Positions 33,610-47,064 of a stretch of DNA of 64,000 nucleotides are shown here, piece after piece. Below the pieces are notes generated by a model. The model had not been told where the DNA came from and searched no databases. It worked only from the letters and a program-made list of their open reading frames with translations. The stretch is from Cryptomeria japonica (taxonomy: Eukaryota > Streptophyta > Pinopsida > Cupressales > Cupressaceae). A program made the translations under genes and the position numbers. Within the stretch, counting starts at the first letter, position 1. The number at the start of each line of letters is the position of its first letter. Location: assembly GCF_030272615.1 (NCBI RefSeq), contig NC_081411.1, forward strand, positions 157,498,471-157,562,470. The letters run 5' to 3'.

Positions 33610-34256
33610 GGGTATGTGCAGGATCATTGTGGGCCAAACAGGCTCTTAAGTGGCAATGAAAATTAGAAAACAAAGTTAGGAAACTTGACGTAAAACTTTG
33701 AATAAGTTATCAACATTATTTCAAAAACATGTAAGAATAGAATCTGTAGAAAAATGAATTTAGTTTCTAAGCTACTAGTTTGTTTTTTGAAAAACATAAA
33801 TCTATTTGACAAAAAAATGAAATTTCAATGTAGTAGTACTAAAATTTTAGGAAAAAGATAAGAATCAAGTGTCTGTCTGACCACCCTAATCATGGTTAAA
33901 TCATAATAATTTTTTATAAGATTTTAGCTATAAGTAGAAGACTCGTGTCCAAATGTGACACATATTTTTTTATATTTTTCTTTGAAATAAATAATTAATT
34001 ATGATTTTTTTACTGTAGCTTTTTAAAAATATAAAAAAATCATATGTCTGACCACCATAACTTGGTCAAAACTTTATGAAATTCAATTTTTCTTTTTTTA
34101 ATCCTATAGTATATGAAACATAGAATGTGATGCATATTTTAGATTTAAAAAATGTGATACCATTTCAAAGTTATAGATATTTTTCAATCAGCCTATCATC
34201 GGAACTTTAATCACCATATCGCCACCTTTTGGCCCCTCATGATTCTGCACATACCC
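33610..34256. mobile_element. Putative inverted-repeat (MITE-like) element
   Basis: The left end GGGTATGTGCAGGATCAT is the near-perfect reverse complement of the right end ATGATTCTGCACATACCC, and the similarity extends into GGGCCAAA on both sides. The element is 647 bp and non-coding. It has an internal partial repeat around GTCTGACCACC (about 33875 and 34045). ATGA flanks both ends, a possible short target duplication, but the superfamily is not clear. Confidence 0.5.
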
Positions 34257-35229
34257 ATGATGTTGTATTGTGTTGTGATTTTGAGTGTTTAAAATGTTTT
34301 GTACCTTCCTTTGAACTGACATTTATTTGTACACACTAATAATGTTTCTCACACATAGATTCTTCTTCACCATTAGGGTAGTGCTTCTTATATAGTTATC
34401 AAAGTGTCATTGAACTATCTTCTTCCTTCTTCTAGATACTAGTCCCTAATAAGAGGGATACACTATAGATGAAGTTAAAATATCTGAGTATGCTCATTGG
34501 CATGCTTCTCAATACAAATTATATGGTCATAGTGCACATAGTTGGTGTAAATTCTCAATCATGTGTTCACCTTCTCCTTGATACCATTATTGATGAAACT
34601 TAGCTTGATCAAATGGTGGTGAACTCTCTTTGTTTTACTTGGCCATTTCTTTTACTATAGTCTCTTTTTTACCTTCTTGAAGAAGTGCAAACTAATCAGT
34701 TTATCATGGATTCCATATTAGTTAGAAGTGTATTCTTGATGGACATAAATATCTATATGGTGAGAACCAAATGATTATGACTTGCTTCCTACTACTAGTT
34801 ATGTAACTCTTTTATTTGAATATGTTTAAGGCTCAACCTTGCCTAAACTTTGGAATGTGACTATCTCTAGACAACTTTTTTTCAGTAATATAGTATATTT
34901 TGATAGACTTTTTAGCTAATATAAATATTTATTAATAATTCAAAGAATATAACTACTAAACTAATTTGAAAAAAATAAGGAAAAACTAACTTGAAAAATT
35001 ATTAAATTATCTTATTTAACCATATTTTAATAAAGTAATTTATTATATAAAAGTTTAACTACAATGAAGAGAATATAAATCAATTATTAAAAGATCACAC
35101 AATATAAAAATAATTGAATTTTTTTTAAAGAAATAGAAAATAAATATTATATTTAGTCTTGAATTTCAAGTTTGATTTTGATTTTAATTTTTTTGTATTA
35201 AGTATCATATAATAACAATACAAAATTTA
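34257..35229. other. AT-rich gene-free stretch
   Basis: No supported gene. From about 34920 the sequence is very AT-rich with runs of A and T. Its left part may be remains of the interrupted LTR. Confidence 0.5.
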
Positions 35230-35517
35230 GAAGTCTTGGCTGGAGAATACACAACAAGCTAGCATTTTAGATCACATAGAGAAAATAAAACCATGTTAGG
35301 AAGGATCGCGGGCCATATTATGAGGCCATATACATAAGATGCGTCTGAGATACAAAATTACAGAGATGAACCCCATAACCAAAATATAACATAGAGGATT
35401 GACAACTAGGTAAATAGGAAGGAAGAGTTAGGATCATTATTGTCACCCATACGGGGGAGCCACGTAATCCATCCTAGCTCCCACTCACACCATACTAGCA
35501 CATTTCCTTCGACAAAC

Positions 35518-38500
35518 TAGTCTATGAAGGGGTGGAAAGGAAGACCTTCCAATTCCAGCTCGATAAAATCCTCTCTCTGTTGTCTTGCCTCCATCTCTTG
35601 CATGAATCTCATTAACGCCTGCTCAAAATGTGTCTTGTTGCTTCCCATACACTCTTAGGTGAAGCCATGGGACAACTCTCGAATGAAGACAATAATTGTT
35701 CCATTCTTCAACCATTTTTCAAACTTGTCCTCGTCTCGACGTAGAACCATAGTGACCTACATAGCAACAAGGTAACGAATGAGTCTCTTAAGAGACTCAA
35801 TGAGGTATCTACCCTTTCCAATAAACAAATCATCATTCCTAGATTTCCAAATGATTCAAAGAATTTACAAGGAGAGAACATACCAAAAAAGATTAGCACA
35901 TTTCTTGCCACCTCTAACATAACCAAGTACCGCCTCTTCAATAGAAAGCCATTTATTATTAATTGAGATGCCAAACAATTTCCATAGTTCTTTGGCAAAA
36001 TGACATTCAAAGAAAATATGAGGCACAGAATCAGGGAGATGATAGAGTTTACACAGTAGGGGGTCTTCATTGTTATCTTTAAGAGGAAGCTTGTGAAGCA
36101 AGAGTTTCCAAGCAAAAAAATCCTTTTTTGGTTTAGTTGGATTAGACCAGAATCTCAAGAGACTAGTGCGCCATCTTTTAGAATCCCAGGTGAGGTTCCA
36201 AACATTGTTGAGATGGGAAAGAATATCTTTGGAGTCAGCAAGGGTAGAGTAGATCAGTTTGGCCTTTATTAGAGGAAGGGGGAAGCCATCTTTCCAATAG
36301 AGGGAGGATCTTGGGGAGAGCGAGGAGGGGGCAGGAGAGGAGAGCATGGGAACAAGTGTAGATTTGAGGATATTGTAGGTTCTAGCTTGGGAGAAGGTGA
36401 GGCTGAATTTGGAGCTCAGAGCCCCCCAAGAGATCAAGGTACCATCTTTCAGAATATGTTCAAAAGTGACCAGTCCTAGGTTGTGCCACTTCAAGGAAGA
36501 ACACCCTTGAAGACAGGCCAAGTGTTTCCCATTATGAAGAGTATTGCACCATATAGATCTTACCAAGTTGAGAGAACCCTTATTATCAATAATATTCCTG
36601 TTGCTGAGGAATTGTCTGACATGGTTCCAAGCCTTCCATATAGACTTGAAGACTTCTAATCCCACAAGGGAGATCTCAAAATTACCAGCAATCAGATCCC
36701 CCATGGGTAAGTTGTTCCATTTTTTTGCCTTTTTGGGGGTGGAACGCTACATATTGTGTCTAATCAGAATTTTCCAAGGTTCATAGCCCTCAAGGGCTTT
36801 ACAAACCTATTTGGCAGCCAGAGCAATTCCCTAGGTTTTAAGATCTTTGAGGCCCATACCCCCCTGTAGCTTAGATTTGACACACCAATCCCATTTGACA
36901 ACATGCTATTTCCTATTTCCCTTCCCATCTGACCAAATAAATTTTCTGATTTGTGTTTGAAGATAGTTGAACTGGTAATTACTGAATAGCCAAGCTGAGG
37001 AGCAATAGATGTTATATGATGCCATTATTATTTGACATACCTGGAAGCTACCTGCTAGGGAGAGGAAATTCTTGTTCCATTTGGTGAGTTTTTTATCCAC
37101 CTTATTCCTAAACCACTCCCACATTTCTTTTAGATTCGGGGAGACAGAGAAGGGAATACCCAGATATCTAGTGATAGTGTTCGGTCCTCCCCATTTCAAG
37201 TCAAATTTAGACATCCAATTGGGAGGGGAGTCAGTCCATCCTAGCAGGGTAGATTTGTGGAGAGCAATTTTGCTGCCTGAGCCCTTACAGAAGATTTCAA
37301 TGTTATGAAGGAGAGGATTAGTTTTCCTCATCCAGGGTGAATAGAATAGTTGTATCATCTGTGAACTGAACATTGATGATTTCTTCTTTATTAGGAAGAG
37401 AAATGCCTTTGACCCTGGGGGTTATACTATAGTCCTTAAGAACATAGTGCATAGAATCAACATCCAGAACAAATAGGGTTGGAGCAAGTGGGCATCCATG
37501 TCTTATTGACCTGGAAAGAATAATATTACCACATTTGTTCCCATTTACATCAACAAAAACATTGGCAGCACAAAGTAGTGTTTGCACAACCTTACAGAAT
37601 GTCTTCGGGAAGCCCAAACTTACTAACATATGAATTATGAAGCTCCAATCTATTCTATCATATGCCTTTTCAAAATAAATCAATAGCATGGCCCCATTCT
37701 GTCCTAAGACCTTAGCCAACTCAAGTGATTCCCAGCAGGTCACCAAGTTATCAAGGATATATCTGCCATTAACAAAACCTGTTTGGGTGGGGCTAATTAT
37801 TTTTGGCAAGATTTTAATCAAGCTACCACTTTGGCCAATATCTTATAAGATACATTTAGTAGCGTGATAGGCCTTCAATTCTTAAGCAATGTCTTGTCCC
37901 CCTCCTTAGGGATGAGCTTGATAAGCCCTTGATTGATTTCTTTGCCCAAGGTTCCTTTGCTAATAGCTTCCAGATAAAGGTCATGGAGGTCACCTACAAT
38001 CGACCCAATGTTTTTCTTATAAAATTCCGCTAGAAAGCCATCCGATCTAGGGGACTTGTCATTGCCCATTGAGGAGATGGCCTTTGCAATTTCCTCTCTC
38101 GAGATGGGTTTCCCTACAAACTCATAATCCTCAGCATTAAGCTTGGATGGGGTTAATTCCTTAATGAGCTCCCTGACAGCCCTATAGTCATCATTTAACT
38201 CTTTTTTAGTGAATTTTTTTTGGTAGAAGTGGAAAAAGCACTTTAGGATCTCCTCTGACCTTGTAATATGGGTATTATTATCCCAGATAACATTGGTGTT
38301 CTCTTTTGCCTCTTTGACTTTAAGCAATTGGAAGAAGAACTTTGACCCCTTGTCACCCAAATCCAACCAATTTAATTTGGTCCTAGTTTTCAACCCTCTA
38401 ATTTTCTGATTCTGTATCTTCCTAAGGTGGTCCTTGATTGACACCAGAGTGTTAGTAAGGTTTTCATCATTAGGGGAGTTCTGAAGGTTCATCTCTGCAA

Positions 38501-39494
38501 TGCAAAGGTCTTTCTGTAGCAGCCTTTATACCATCCTAGCATCCTTGGCTTTCCTTTTCCCCACAGTTTGACAGAGGGTGGTCCAATTTTTAATGTTCAG
38601 GTTCCATTTATCAATCTTGGAGAGTTGGCTATGATCTTTCATATTAAACAGTTTGATGAAGGCCAGGGCAGAACAAAGATCCTCATCCTCCAAGAGCCTA
38701 GTGTTTAAGGTGAAGGAAGGAGGTCTTGAAGAGGGGAGGAGGTCAGATGGAGAGAGGTCAATTCCCATTATTATGGGGTGGTGATCTCATAGTGTGTATG
38801 GGGAGACAGAGTAATGTTCTCCATTAGCTCCTTTGCCAATATCAAAGTGGCATTTATTGAAGTAGAGTCTGTCTAGCATGCAGTAGATCCTTTTATTTAT
38901 CTGATGATAGCTACACTAGGTGAACCATACAATGTTCAATTGGTCTTTTCTTCCAGCAATAGGATCAATAAGATGTAGTTTATTGATCATTCTGTCCCAT
39001 TGCAACCTTTCCATTACCTTCCATTTAAATTTGTTGGCACCTTTTTTGTTATTGGTTGGTTCAACCATATTGAAATCCTTGCCTACAATCCAAGGGATAT
39101 CTACCAGCCTTGTTAGCCAGTTCCACAGCTCTCCCCTCTCTCTATAGTTACTAGGAGCATATACAGAGCAAATTCCAAACTTTTGGTCTTCCAATTGAAT
39201 AGAAACCCATATAGCCCTAGAATAGGGCAATTGCCCTCAGTTGATCACTTTGCTAGCCCATTTAGGACTAAGTAGTATGGATGTGCCTCCTTTACCCTTG
39301 GTATGGTTAGTATGAAAGGAAGTAGCTTCCCTCCAAATACATTTAAGGCTGTTTTGCAGGGTGAAGCCCACAACTTTTAGCTCTTGTAGGAGGAGGCAAT
39401 CCACGTTCTTATGTCCATTAAGGAATCTTTTGATAATATATTTTCGATCGGGGGCCTCAAGGCCCCTGATGTTTTAAGAGATTGTTTTCATCAT
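35518..39494 (-). pseudogene. LINE ORF2: endonuclease, reverse transcriptase, zf-RVT
   Basis: The ATG pair at 39494/39491 starts an AP-endonuclease-like domain (VDCLLLQELKV, GKGGTSILLSPKW, FGICSVYAPSNYRERGELW, PWIVGKDFNMV). RT follows at 37318-38492: the KAISSMGNDKSPRSDGF finger block, then PTQTGFVNGRYILDN, then LLIYFEKAYDRIDW, with an active site reading FTDD where FADD is expected. The thumb region continues in 36906-37373. The C-terminal part (35865-36704) has FFAWKLLLHKLPLKDN, C-LY and HIFFECHFAKELW, a zf-RVT zinc region. The frame changes at about 37820 and 37330, and stops occur throughout. The final frame ends PFHPFID at 35518. Confidence 0.88.
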
Positions 39495-39544
39495 GACTCA
39501 CTTAGTTGGGTAGGGTCCGTTAAGGATTTAAATCCCTCAAAACA

Positions 39545-41368
39545 TTAAGGCCATTCCTCTTTATTTGTGATATTACTAGCATCAAATGCAATAGAAGAGC
39601 AGGGTCTACCTCTCTTCTTCCTTGCCTTAGATATTTGTTCAGGGCCAAGGGATTCCTTCCTGGAGGCACTATCTTTACTATTCTTGGGGGATCTCTTCCT
39701 TCTAGCTTTCCTGGTTTTAACCATAGTAAATCCTTCTTGTGTATCTGTCAAGCCTTGTTCAAAGTTAGTGTTTCCAGGAGTGAAGGGGTCCATGATGATC
39801 CCTGCTTCTTGAGTGGTAGTTTTCTCTGCCTCCAGGGCATCAATAGGAGTGCTAGAAGTACAATAGGTATTACTAGCAGGCTCTCTCCTAGTGGCCTCTG
39901 AGTCAATGGATGCATCTAGAGGGACTACTAGATCTCATCCATAGTAGGTCCACACACTTCCCCTTCCAGGGTAGGAATCTCATTAGTTTTGAGTCCAGTA
40001 AGAACTTTACATGCAGACACTTCAGGGTCCTGGTTTGAGGCCCTGCTAATGGTATCTGTTATAATTGGAGCACCACTATCCATGTCCTCAAGGTCAGGTA
40101 TTTGCCACGGGGAGGCTTCAATTTCCAATTGCTTCTTAAGAAGGTTTTTCTCAAGAACTTTACTAGGTTCAGCTGCTCTTCTCAATTTTTCCGTCACCAA
40201 TTGTTCTGTGTTCTAGGTTCTCGGGCCTGAGAGAAGATCATGGATGCCAATAAACTCAGAGGGGCTAAGGGGTGGAGGATGGGCGGCGGAGAGGGCTTCC
40301 TTAATAGCATTGTTGTAGTTCAAGATGGAGTTAGCCATCGAGGGGGGCGAGGAGGATGGGGGGGTTAGGTGGTTGAGGGGTAGGCAGCGGCAGGGGAAAA
40401 AAAATAGGTCGGGGGGGGGGATGCGAAGGAAGGATCATGAGAAGGGATAGACAGAGGAGGTTCAGAGGGGGTTGTTTCAGTCTCATAGGGGGGAGGAACA
40501 GAAGGATGAGTCTTTACTCTATTGGTGTTTTCACTCAATAAAGGGCATTTGCTTCTAAAATGGCCACTTACCTTACAGTAATGACATGCATCTATGCCAC
40601 CCATGTATTCAATTGGATAGCAGAAGGTTTTATTGTCCAGACATATAGCAATTTCGGTGGGGTAAACAATACACAGTTTGAGGGCTATGAGTAGCCTAGT
40701 GTCAAGATGAGGGAGAACCGAGGGGGAGGAGTCAATTTTTACAATTTTCCCCAAGGGTTATGCAATTTTATCAATAGAAGACCAGAGAAATGGGGGGATA
40801 GTTTTAATGGTTATCCATTTTGGACAAGATAGGGCAATAATTTCATCATTACAAGCCTCGAGGTCCCAACGTACAACCCTAAAAGATGAGTTCCCTACCG
40901 ACCAGAACTGTTTGTTTACAATCTTGCTTTGGCTTTCTTTATTGTAAAAAAAAATTAAAAACAAACCCTTCTGAATCATTCTACAAAATAAAAAATGAAA
41001 CCCTAGTTTATTGACCCACACATCTTGCAACCATTTGTTCATGTATTGATGAGATGGTGCATTATTTACATCAAAGGTGGCCAAAAAAAAGCTAAATCCC
41101 TAAGCCTCGAAATCTCAGAAGAAATGGCAGAAAGCATTGAACCATTAGGTTTAATGATGATGCGCTTGGAGGGGGAGACCTCACCTTGTTTTCTCATGAG
41201 ATGGGCTTCATCTTCATGCTGCTGTGCAGTCTCAAACTTTGCATCTTCAGGGAATAGAAACCGCTTGCCCTCCACTGCCTGACTGAAGGTTTTCCGTCTC
41301 GCGTGATCGTTCTCGGAGGGAGGAATGACCGGTTTATCTTTGCTTTGGCTGTCTTTATTGGCCTCCAT
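39545..41368 (-). pseudogene. LINE ORF1: nucleic-acid-binding protein with CCHC knuckle
   Basis: The likely start is the ATG at 41368 (MEANKDSQSKDK). Residues then cover a FSQAVEGKRFLFPEDAK region and a DUF4283-like domain (WLQDVWVNKLGFHFLFCRM ... FSVG/VVRWDLEACND). An intact knuckle, CHYCKVSGHFRSKC, lies at 40545-40586, followed by a Pro/Ser-rich tail and a basic C-terminus (KTRKARRKRSPKNSKD). At least three frame changes break it. ORF1 proteins of L1-type plant LINEs bind the element RNA. Confidence 0.82.
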
Positions 41369-41460
41369 TAAAGGCAGTAAATGCTTGAGGGTTGCCCAAT
41401 GAAGCCAGGGAGCCCTTGTACATGGTGGCGGCCTGCAACCAGTGGCACCTTCGAAACTTG

Positions 41461-41924
41461 TGCCCTAGTTGCATAGTGCCCCCTCTCCTTGAGACAATTG
41501 ATTTTAATTTTTATTTGTCTTGATTGTGATATATAAACATATCACTCTTATTAGTCAATTTAATAACTCATTTTTAATAAATATTTATTATTTGAAATGA
41601 TGAAATTAATATTTTTGTTTTAATTATCTTGTACACAATGTTAGTCTCATTCTTTGTGATGTTAGAGTCTTTCACTCAGAAATACATGATCTCTCATGTG
41701 TTCTTTAAGAACTATTCAAGTTCACCAACAGACAAACTTTAATATAAACATCTTATTATAATAATTTATAATTAAACTTTTATTAAATTTGATCTATAAT
41801 AGAATCTCCATTAAAATTAGCCCGTTGTCATTTCCCAATATCTGTTTGATTATTATTTTGAGATCTGTTTAAGAGAAACCTTATATTTCTGCTTTAGGTT
41901 AACCACTTTCATAGTCATACAGAC
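41461..41924. other. AT-rich gene-free stretch
   Basis: Nothing recognisable on either strand beyond short runs of A/T. Confidence 0.5.
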
Positions 41925-43930
41925 CGTCAATTTTCAGAGCTCTAAAAAAACAGCCCATATATCGTCCATTGTCAGGGGCCCATAAAGAATGCAACATGTT
42001 TGGGTCGAATAGAACTTAGAACAAAAAGATTTAGTGTACGAAATTATAGTGGACATTATTTGGCAGCAGAACAGATCATCATTGTCTTTGTTTTGGAGCA
42101 GTGTGGAATGGTATATATAGTACATTCAAATTGAGGAACATGAAAAGTGTACTGCATAATATATTATTGGACAAGCAGATTTCAGATCATTAATATCTTT
42201 GTATTTTGGAACGTTGTGGAATAGTACAGTACTTTCAGATTAAACGTTATAAGTGTACGCAATTAATGTGATATAGTACAATGGAATTAGTTATTATAAT
42301 GATATTCTTGGACATCGAGTCAGATAATTAATGTCTGGTATTTGGGAGCATTGTGGAATAGTACAGGGTGTGCGAGGAAGATAGGTCGATTAAATGATTA
42401 CTATCTTTGTCTTTTGGACTACTGCCAAATAATACAATGTATTCAGATAGAACAACATAACAAGTTTCTTATGATGATGTTGTCAGATAGGCATGTCATA
42501 TTCTGCATGAAACATGTAATAGTGTATTGTATTCAAATTTATGGTAAGGGGAGAAGATCAATAAGTTGAGTATCATAAGTCTGTATTTTTACAGCAATTA
42601 ATTTGAGAAGTTTGGTAATTGCAGCTAAGGTTTCACAGTCACATTTTCAAATCATGTCATATCATTAATGTCTGGTATCATGGAATATTGTAGTGTATTC
42701 AAATTTATGATTAGGCGAGAAGATCCAAAAGTTGAGCACCATAACTTCACACTTCTCAAAATCTTACTTGAAAATTTTTACAGCAGCTTACTTGACAAAT
42801 TTGGTATTTTTGACTAAGGTTTCAAATCATGTCATATCATTTATGTCTTATATGGTGGAATAGTGTAGTGTATTCAAATCTATGATAAAGGGAGAAGATC
42901 CAAAAGTTGAGCACCATAATTTTGGGCTTCTCAAAGTTTTTCTGGAAATTTCATATCATTTTCAATGTTTACAGCAACTTATTTGACGAGTCTGGTACTT
43001 GTGACTAAGGTTTCTGAGCCACATTATCGAATATGATGCCACAACAACATTATTTTATAGTCAAGATGTGGAATCACACGATTTGTTGCTTTTTCAAATC
43101 TAAGGAATACATTTCATTCAATTATACATAACTATCATCAATACTAATAATTTTAACATGGCTGAATAGCCCAGCCCTTCGCTAAGCGGAGGAGACCTAA
43201 GTCGTGGGTATGCGTCCCGGACTTTCACAACTATTAATACAATATTATTAAAAATATTAGACATCAAATCACAAATATTATAACAATTATTGAAACGTGG
43301 TCAATTACTAAATCCTTTCCACCACATATAAATATATCAATTTTAAACTAAATTGTCAAAATTACTATACACCTAACTAGATGTGACGTTGATATGGATG
43401 GCCTAGATAGCGACAGTTTCTTGGTTGTTTTTGGTGTACCAAATTTTTAGATTGCCCATAAACTGTTGAAGTTACAAATTCAGCAAATTCAAATTTGACT
43501 ATAGTACTATTCTTACTCTCAGATTGTATTAAGAAGTCTTTTCCTGATATGAGCACAAAGTTACATAAACTGTCATTTCCAGACAGCTGAAAAACAAAAG
43601 AGGCTATATCGTCCATTTTCAGGGACCCATTGAAAGTGCAATCTATTTTGAGTCAAGCACAAATTAGGTAGAACAATATGACAAGTGGATCTCATTGTTT
43701 GGTGTCTTGTATATTGGGGCAGTATGGAATAATGCAGTGTATTCAAATGGACGACTAAATGTGAGTGTTTCAATTTTGAACGAAATCCTCAAAGTTATTA
43801 CAACGTCTGACCAAGACTGGACATGGGCGGCTTAGACAGGGATGACATTCTGGTTTTTTTGTACAAGTCTCCCCATAAATAGTTAAATTACAAATTTAGC
43901 GACTGTAGATTTAACTATAGCAGTACAAGA
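41925..43930. repeat. Complex degenerate repeat array
   Basis: A block containing TATATCGTCCATT and CAGGGGCCCAT (about 41930-42120) recurs at about 43590-43760. A second block starting TATCAATTTTAAACTAAATT (about 43345-43540) recurs at 43770-43930. Between them a unit of about 170 bp, marked by GAGAAGATCCAAAAGTTGAG, occurs three times (near 42551, 42717 and 42891), and GTGGAATAGTACAG-type units occur near 42120, 42220 and 42355. No long ORF is present. Confidence 0.75.
43155..43225 (+). other. tRNA-like patch (possible SINE relic)
   Basis: In otherwise AT-rich DNA a GC-rich 70-bp patch contains GCTAAGCGGAGGAGACC, resembling a pol III A box region. About 20 bp further is GGGTATGCGTCCC, a three-pair stem with a seven-base loop like a T-arm/B box. 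No poly(A) tail or target duplication was found, so it remains a guess. Confidence 0.25.
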
Positions 43931-44480
43931 AACTGAATTTGAATTAGATATTGTCTAATTACTGTTGAACTATTTCTTTGTGAAATGTTGATAGGTATAA
44001 ATGTCATTGTCTATAGAGAATGCAATTTACTAGTATTTTTAATTAATTAAATTGAAAATCAGAATACAATTGTATATTAATTTTTAATATAATTAATAAA
44101 TATAAATATTGATGGTTGTCTTTGTTAAGTATTGTGGTGTTTGATTGACATATATTAATTTCTAGTAATTATCAATTGAATAAATACTTTTTATTAAAAT
44201 CAAATAGAATATATTTAAATTAGAAGAAATCGTTTTATTATGATGTAATGAGTAGGGGATCTGGTACATCAAAATCATCCAAGGGTTGAATCTAGGGAGG
44301 GAAATTGAACCTCAATGAATAGTATTATTAAAAAGTAAACCATCATATTATTTGTTATATTTATTATTGAAAAATAAATATTCCAAATTATAAAAATCAA
44401 TGAGGAAAGGAAAAATTCTACGAATAAAAACTACAAAGATACTATAGATAAATGGATATATTGCCCGACACAATTATTAT
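43931..44480. other. AT-rich gene-free stretch
   Basis: No coding or structured feature was recognised; it is largely A/T with short inverted AT motifs. Confidence 0.5.
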
Positions 44481-44493
44481 TTATATATATATG

Positions 44494-44525
<32 letters not shown>
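44481..44525. repeat. Compound (TA)n/(CA)n microsatellite
   Basis: A TATATATATATA run is followed, after ATGT, by an uninterrupted alternating AC/CA tract of about 30 bases. An overlapping short open frame is only the repeat read as codons. Confidence 0.95.
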
Positions 44526-44528
<3 letters not shown>

Positions 44529-47064
44529 TGAAATGTTGGGAAAATGGATGAGTTCGCTATCCCAACCATGCAAACTAGGAATCATAAATTCCAAACCATT
44601 TCATTCATTGTGCAATGATCAATTAAGCTCAATTTTAGTCCCTTGGGAGTGCTAAATGTTGTGGTTGACTATTCCTTTTGATATTTGTTGTGATTAGATA
44701 TGAATATGACAAGAAATGATGTAAGAACTAGGTAAAATGATAGGAAATTGATAGGACTCAACATAAACAAACAGTGACAGATTAGAAAATAGAACATAGA
44801 AGTATATATTTGGGAATAAGACATGGGCTGAAACCTTTCATTGAAATTTGAACTTGAAAATGTTGGGCCACTATGCTAGGCCCCTTAGTCCTAGAGGTGC
44901 TTCCATTAGATAACACTTTAGATTCTAGATCAAGATATTCTTATAGATCATGCTCTTTGAAATTCAACCAGCTATGCTAATTGACATAGCCCATGAATTT
45001 ATGCCTATTAAAAATCTAGAACTGTTTGTTTGAGTATGTTCTCTACAACTTTTGGCAACTAGATCTGTAACCTGCACATAGAAAAGAGGAAAAAATGTTT
45101 TTTTCCATAAGAGCTTGCTTAAGTCAAACTCCAAGTAAGAATTAACCTCCACTACAACTATGATATGATGGAAGAGAGATTCTCCTTGGTAGGATAGAGG
45201 CTGAAATCCTTAAAGGAAATGCTAAATTGATAAATGATACCTTTTCTATGAAATTTCTTGTCTTGACGTCTTCAATAAATTTTGATGTTTCTTGATAGGT
45301 GTTAATGCATGCCTTCATTCATGGTGGAACACATGAATTTGACTATGATTGCTTAACTTGAATTCTTGAATGATTGTCTTTAGATCTCTCTTCATTTTCC
45401 TGCAAGATGCCTGATTGAAATACTCAATTGGATTGATGATATTGGAATTGGTAGATGTACAAATGAGGGGGAGGGAGTTCTATTTATTCACAAATCACAT
45501 GTTTTAGGTCTAAATTGTGATGAAGACCAACATCGTTGATTACTTTCTCACTCTACAGTTTTATGATCATTAGAGGTTTAAAAAGGCTAGACTAGGGCGC
45601 TAGGTGCTATAGCATAGGAGGACTATGGTGGTAGGCACCATAGTATTGGTTTTTTGAGCCAAAATCAAGGTTAGTGAGCTCAAGAATATTCTGGGAATCT
45701 ATATTTTTCCCATGGATTAAGAATAATTAGTCGTTAATTAGCGATATGAGGAAAAACAACCAAATTGAGCCAAAAATAGGCATAAAATTGTATTAAGATA
45801 CAATTTATAACACCATATTTAGTCCTTACTTTACTGGGAGTATTATTTTATTTTTATACTTTCACTAATATATAGGATATCATAGAAATACTTTCATGAA
45901 GGCATTAAAATTAAAGCTATGATGAACCATGGAGTGTGATTCGAAACGTTGATGGAAAAATAACACACACAATCAAATCCAGAAAAACAAACTATTAGAC
46001 ATTAAAATTGACAAGATAACACCAAGCCTCTAAGGCTTAAGATTTTATTAATCTACAATATCAAGATAAAATGAGCAACATGATTATTATAGGTTACACA
46101 TACACATGGATCATGCAAAAACAAAGAAGGTTATGGAATCTAGGACTAGTAAGGGCTACTTACTAGGCGACTTAATAGAAGAGGCATGACTTCTAGACCT
46201 AGTAAGGAACTTACTAGGAGTCATGTTAGGAGAGTCAAATAGGTCTAGCGAGGTGCATTATACTAGTTGAATATTTGCTAAAGAATATCACAAAGAAAAA
46301 TCTATATTTTCTAGATAATATAAAAAAAAAAGACAACAAAATGGTGTTACAATGTGTACCAAGAACAAAGGTTACAAAATAAAACCTTTGTCTTTTGAGT
46401 AATAAAAAAATGAGAATGCAAAATGGATTTTGCAATTTTCACCAAACATATCATGGTATGTGGTTAAAGTGTACGAACTAATCTTGTGGTGTGTGAAAAA
46501 AGTGTAATATGTAGTGAAGGTATGTCCCCATGTTAAAGTGATTGTGTACATACCTTACTGATAGCAATTACTTTAAGGTAGCATACATACATCTTAAAGA
46601 CAATCATGTAAACATAGTAAAATACCTTGAAACATTGGTAAGTCAAAGGAAATGGTCAGAAGACATGAAACAACATATAAGGTATCTACTATTTGGAGTC
46701 ACTATGTACATTAGATAAACCATCTATGTCAAGTGTGATTTTTTGAATTGACCTCATCCCCCAAAGGTAGTGAAAGTAAAAACATAATGGATGGAAAAAA
46801 TATAAGATGAACACAATATTTTTAGCTCAACATGGAAGAGACAAGAAAATATCTCAATGATTTGGATTCATCCTCAAGTAGACAATACAAAGGCATATTT
46901 ACAGCAAGAGTGCATTTATGACACAACATGTGTACAACATAAAGAATAATGATGATACATATAGAGGAACGTTATGATAGGGTCAGTCCCTTTGTAGCCT
47001 TATGTCAATTGAGAAAGAAGGGTCATCCAAAGATATATTAATAATCACAAAGATACACAAAGAA
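44526..47064. other. Gene-free stretch
   Basis: No recognisable gene, terminal repeat or RNA on either strand. Small open frames do not resemble known proteins. Confidence 0.45.

Larger units (their letters stand above)
35230..41460 (-). mobile_element. L1-type LINE (non-LTR retrotransposon)
   Basis: On the minus strand there is an ORF1 (DUF4283-like domain, CCHC knuckle) followed by an ORF2 (endonuclease, RT, zf-RVT), the plant L1 arrangement. The 3' end is not precise; the T-rich plus-strand DNA at about 35160-35200 may be the tail. Multiple stops and frameshifts make it inactive. No terminal duplication was identified. Confidence 0.88.

Noticed and set aside
44452-44655. 67-codon frame over the microsatellite
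   Set aside because: Thr/His repeats are the CA repeat read as codons; no other coding evidence.
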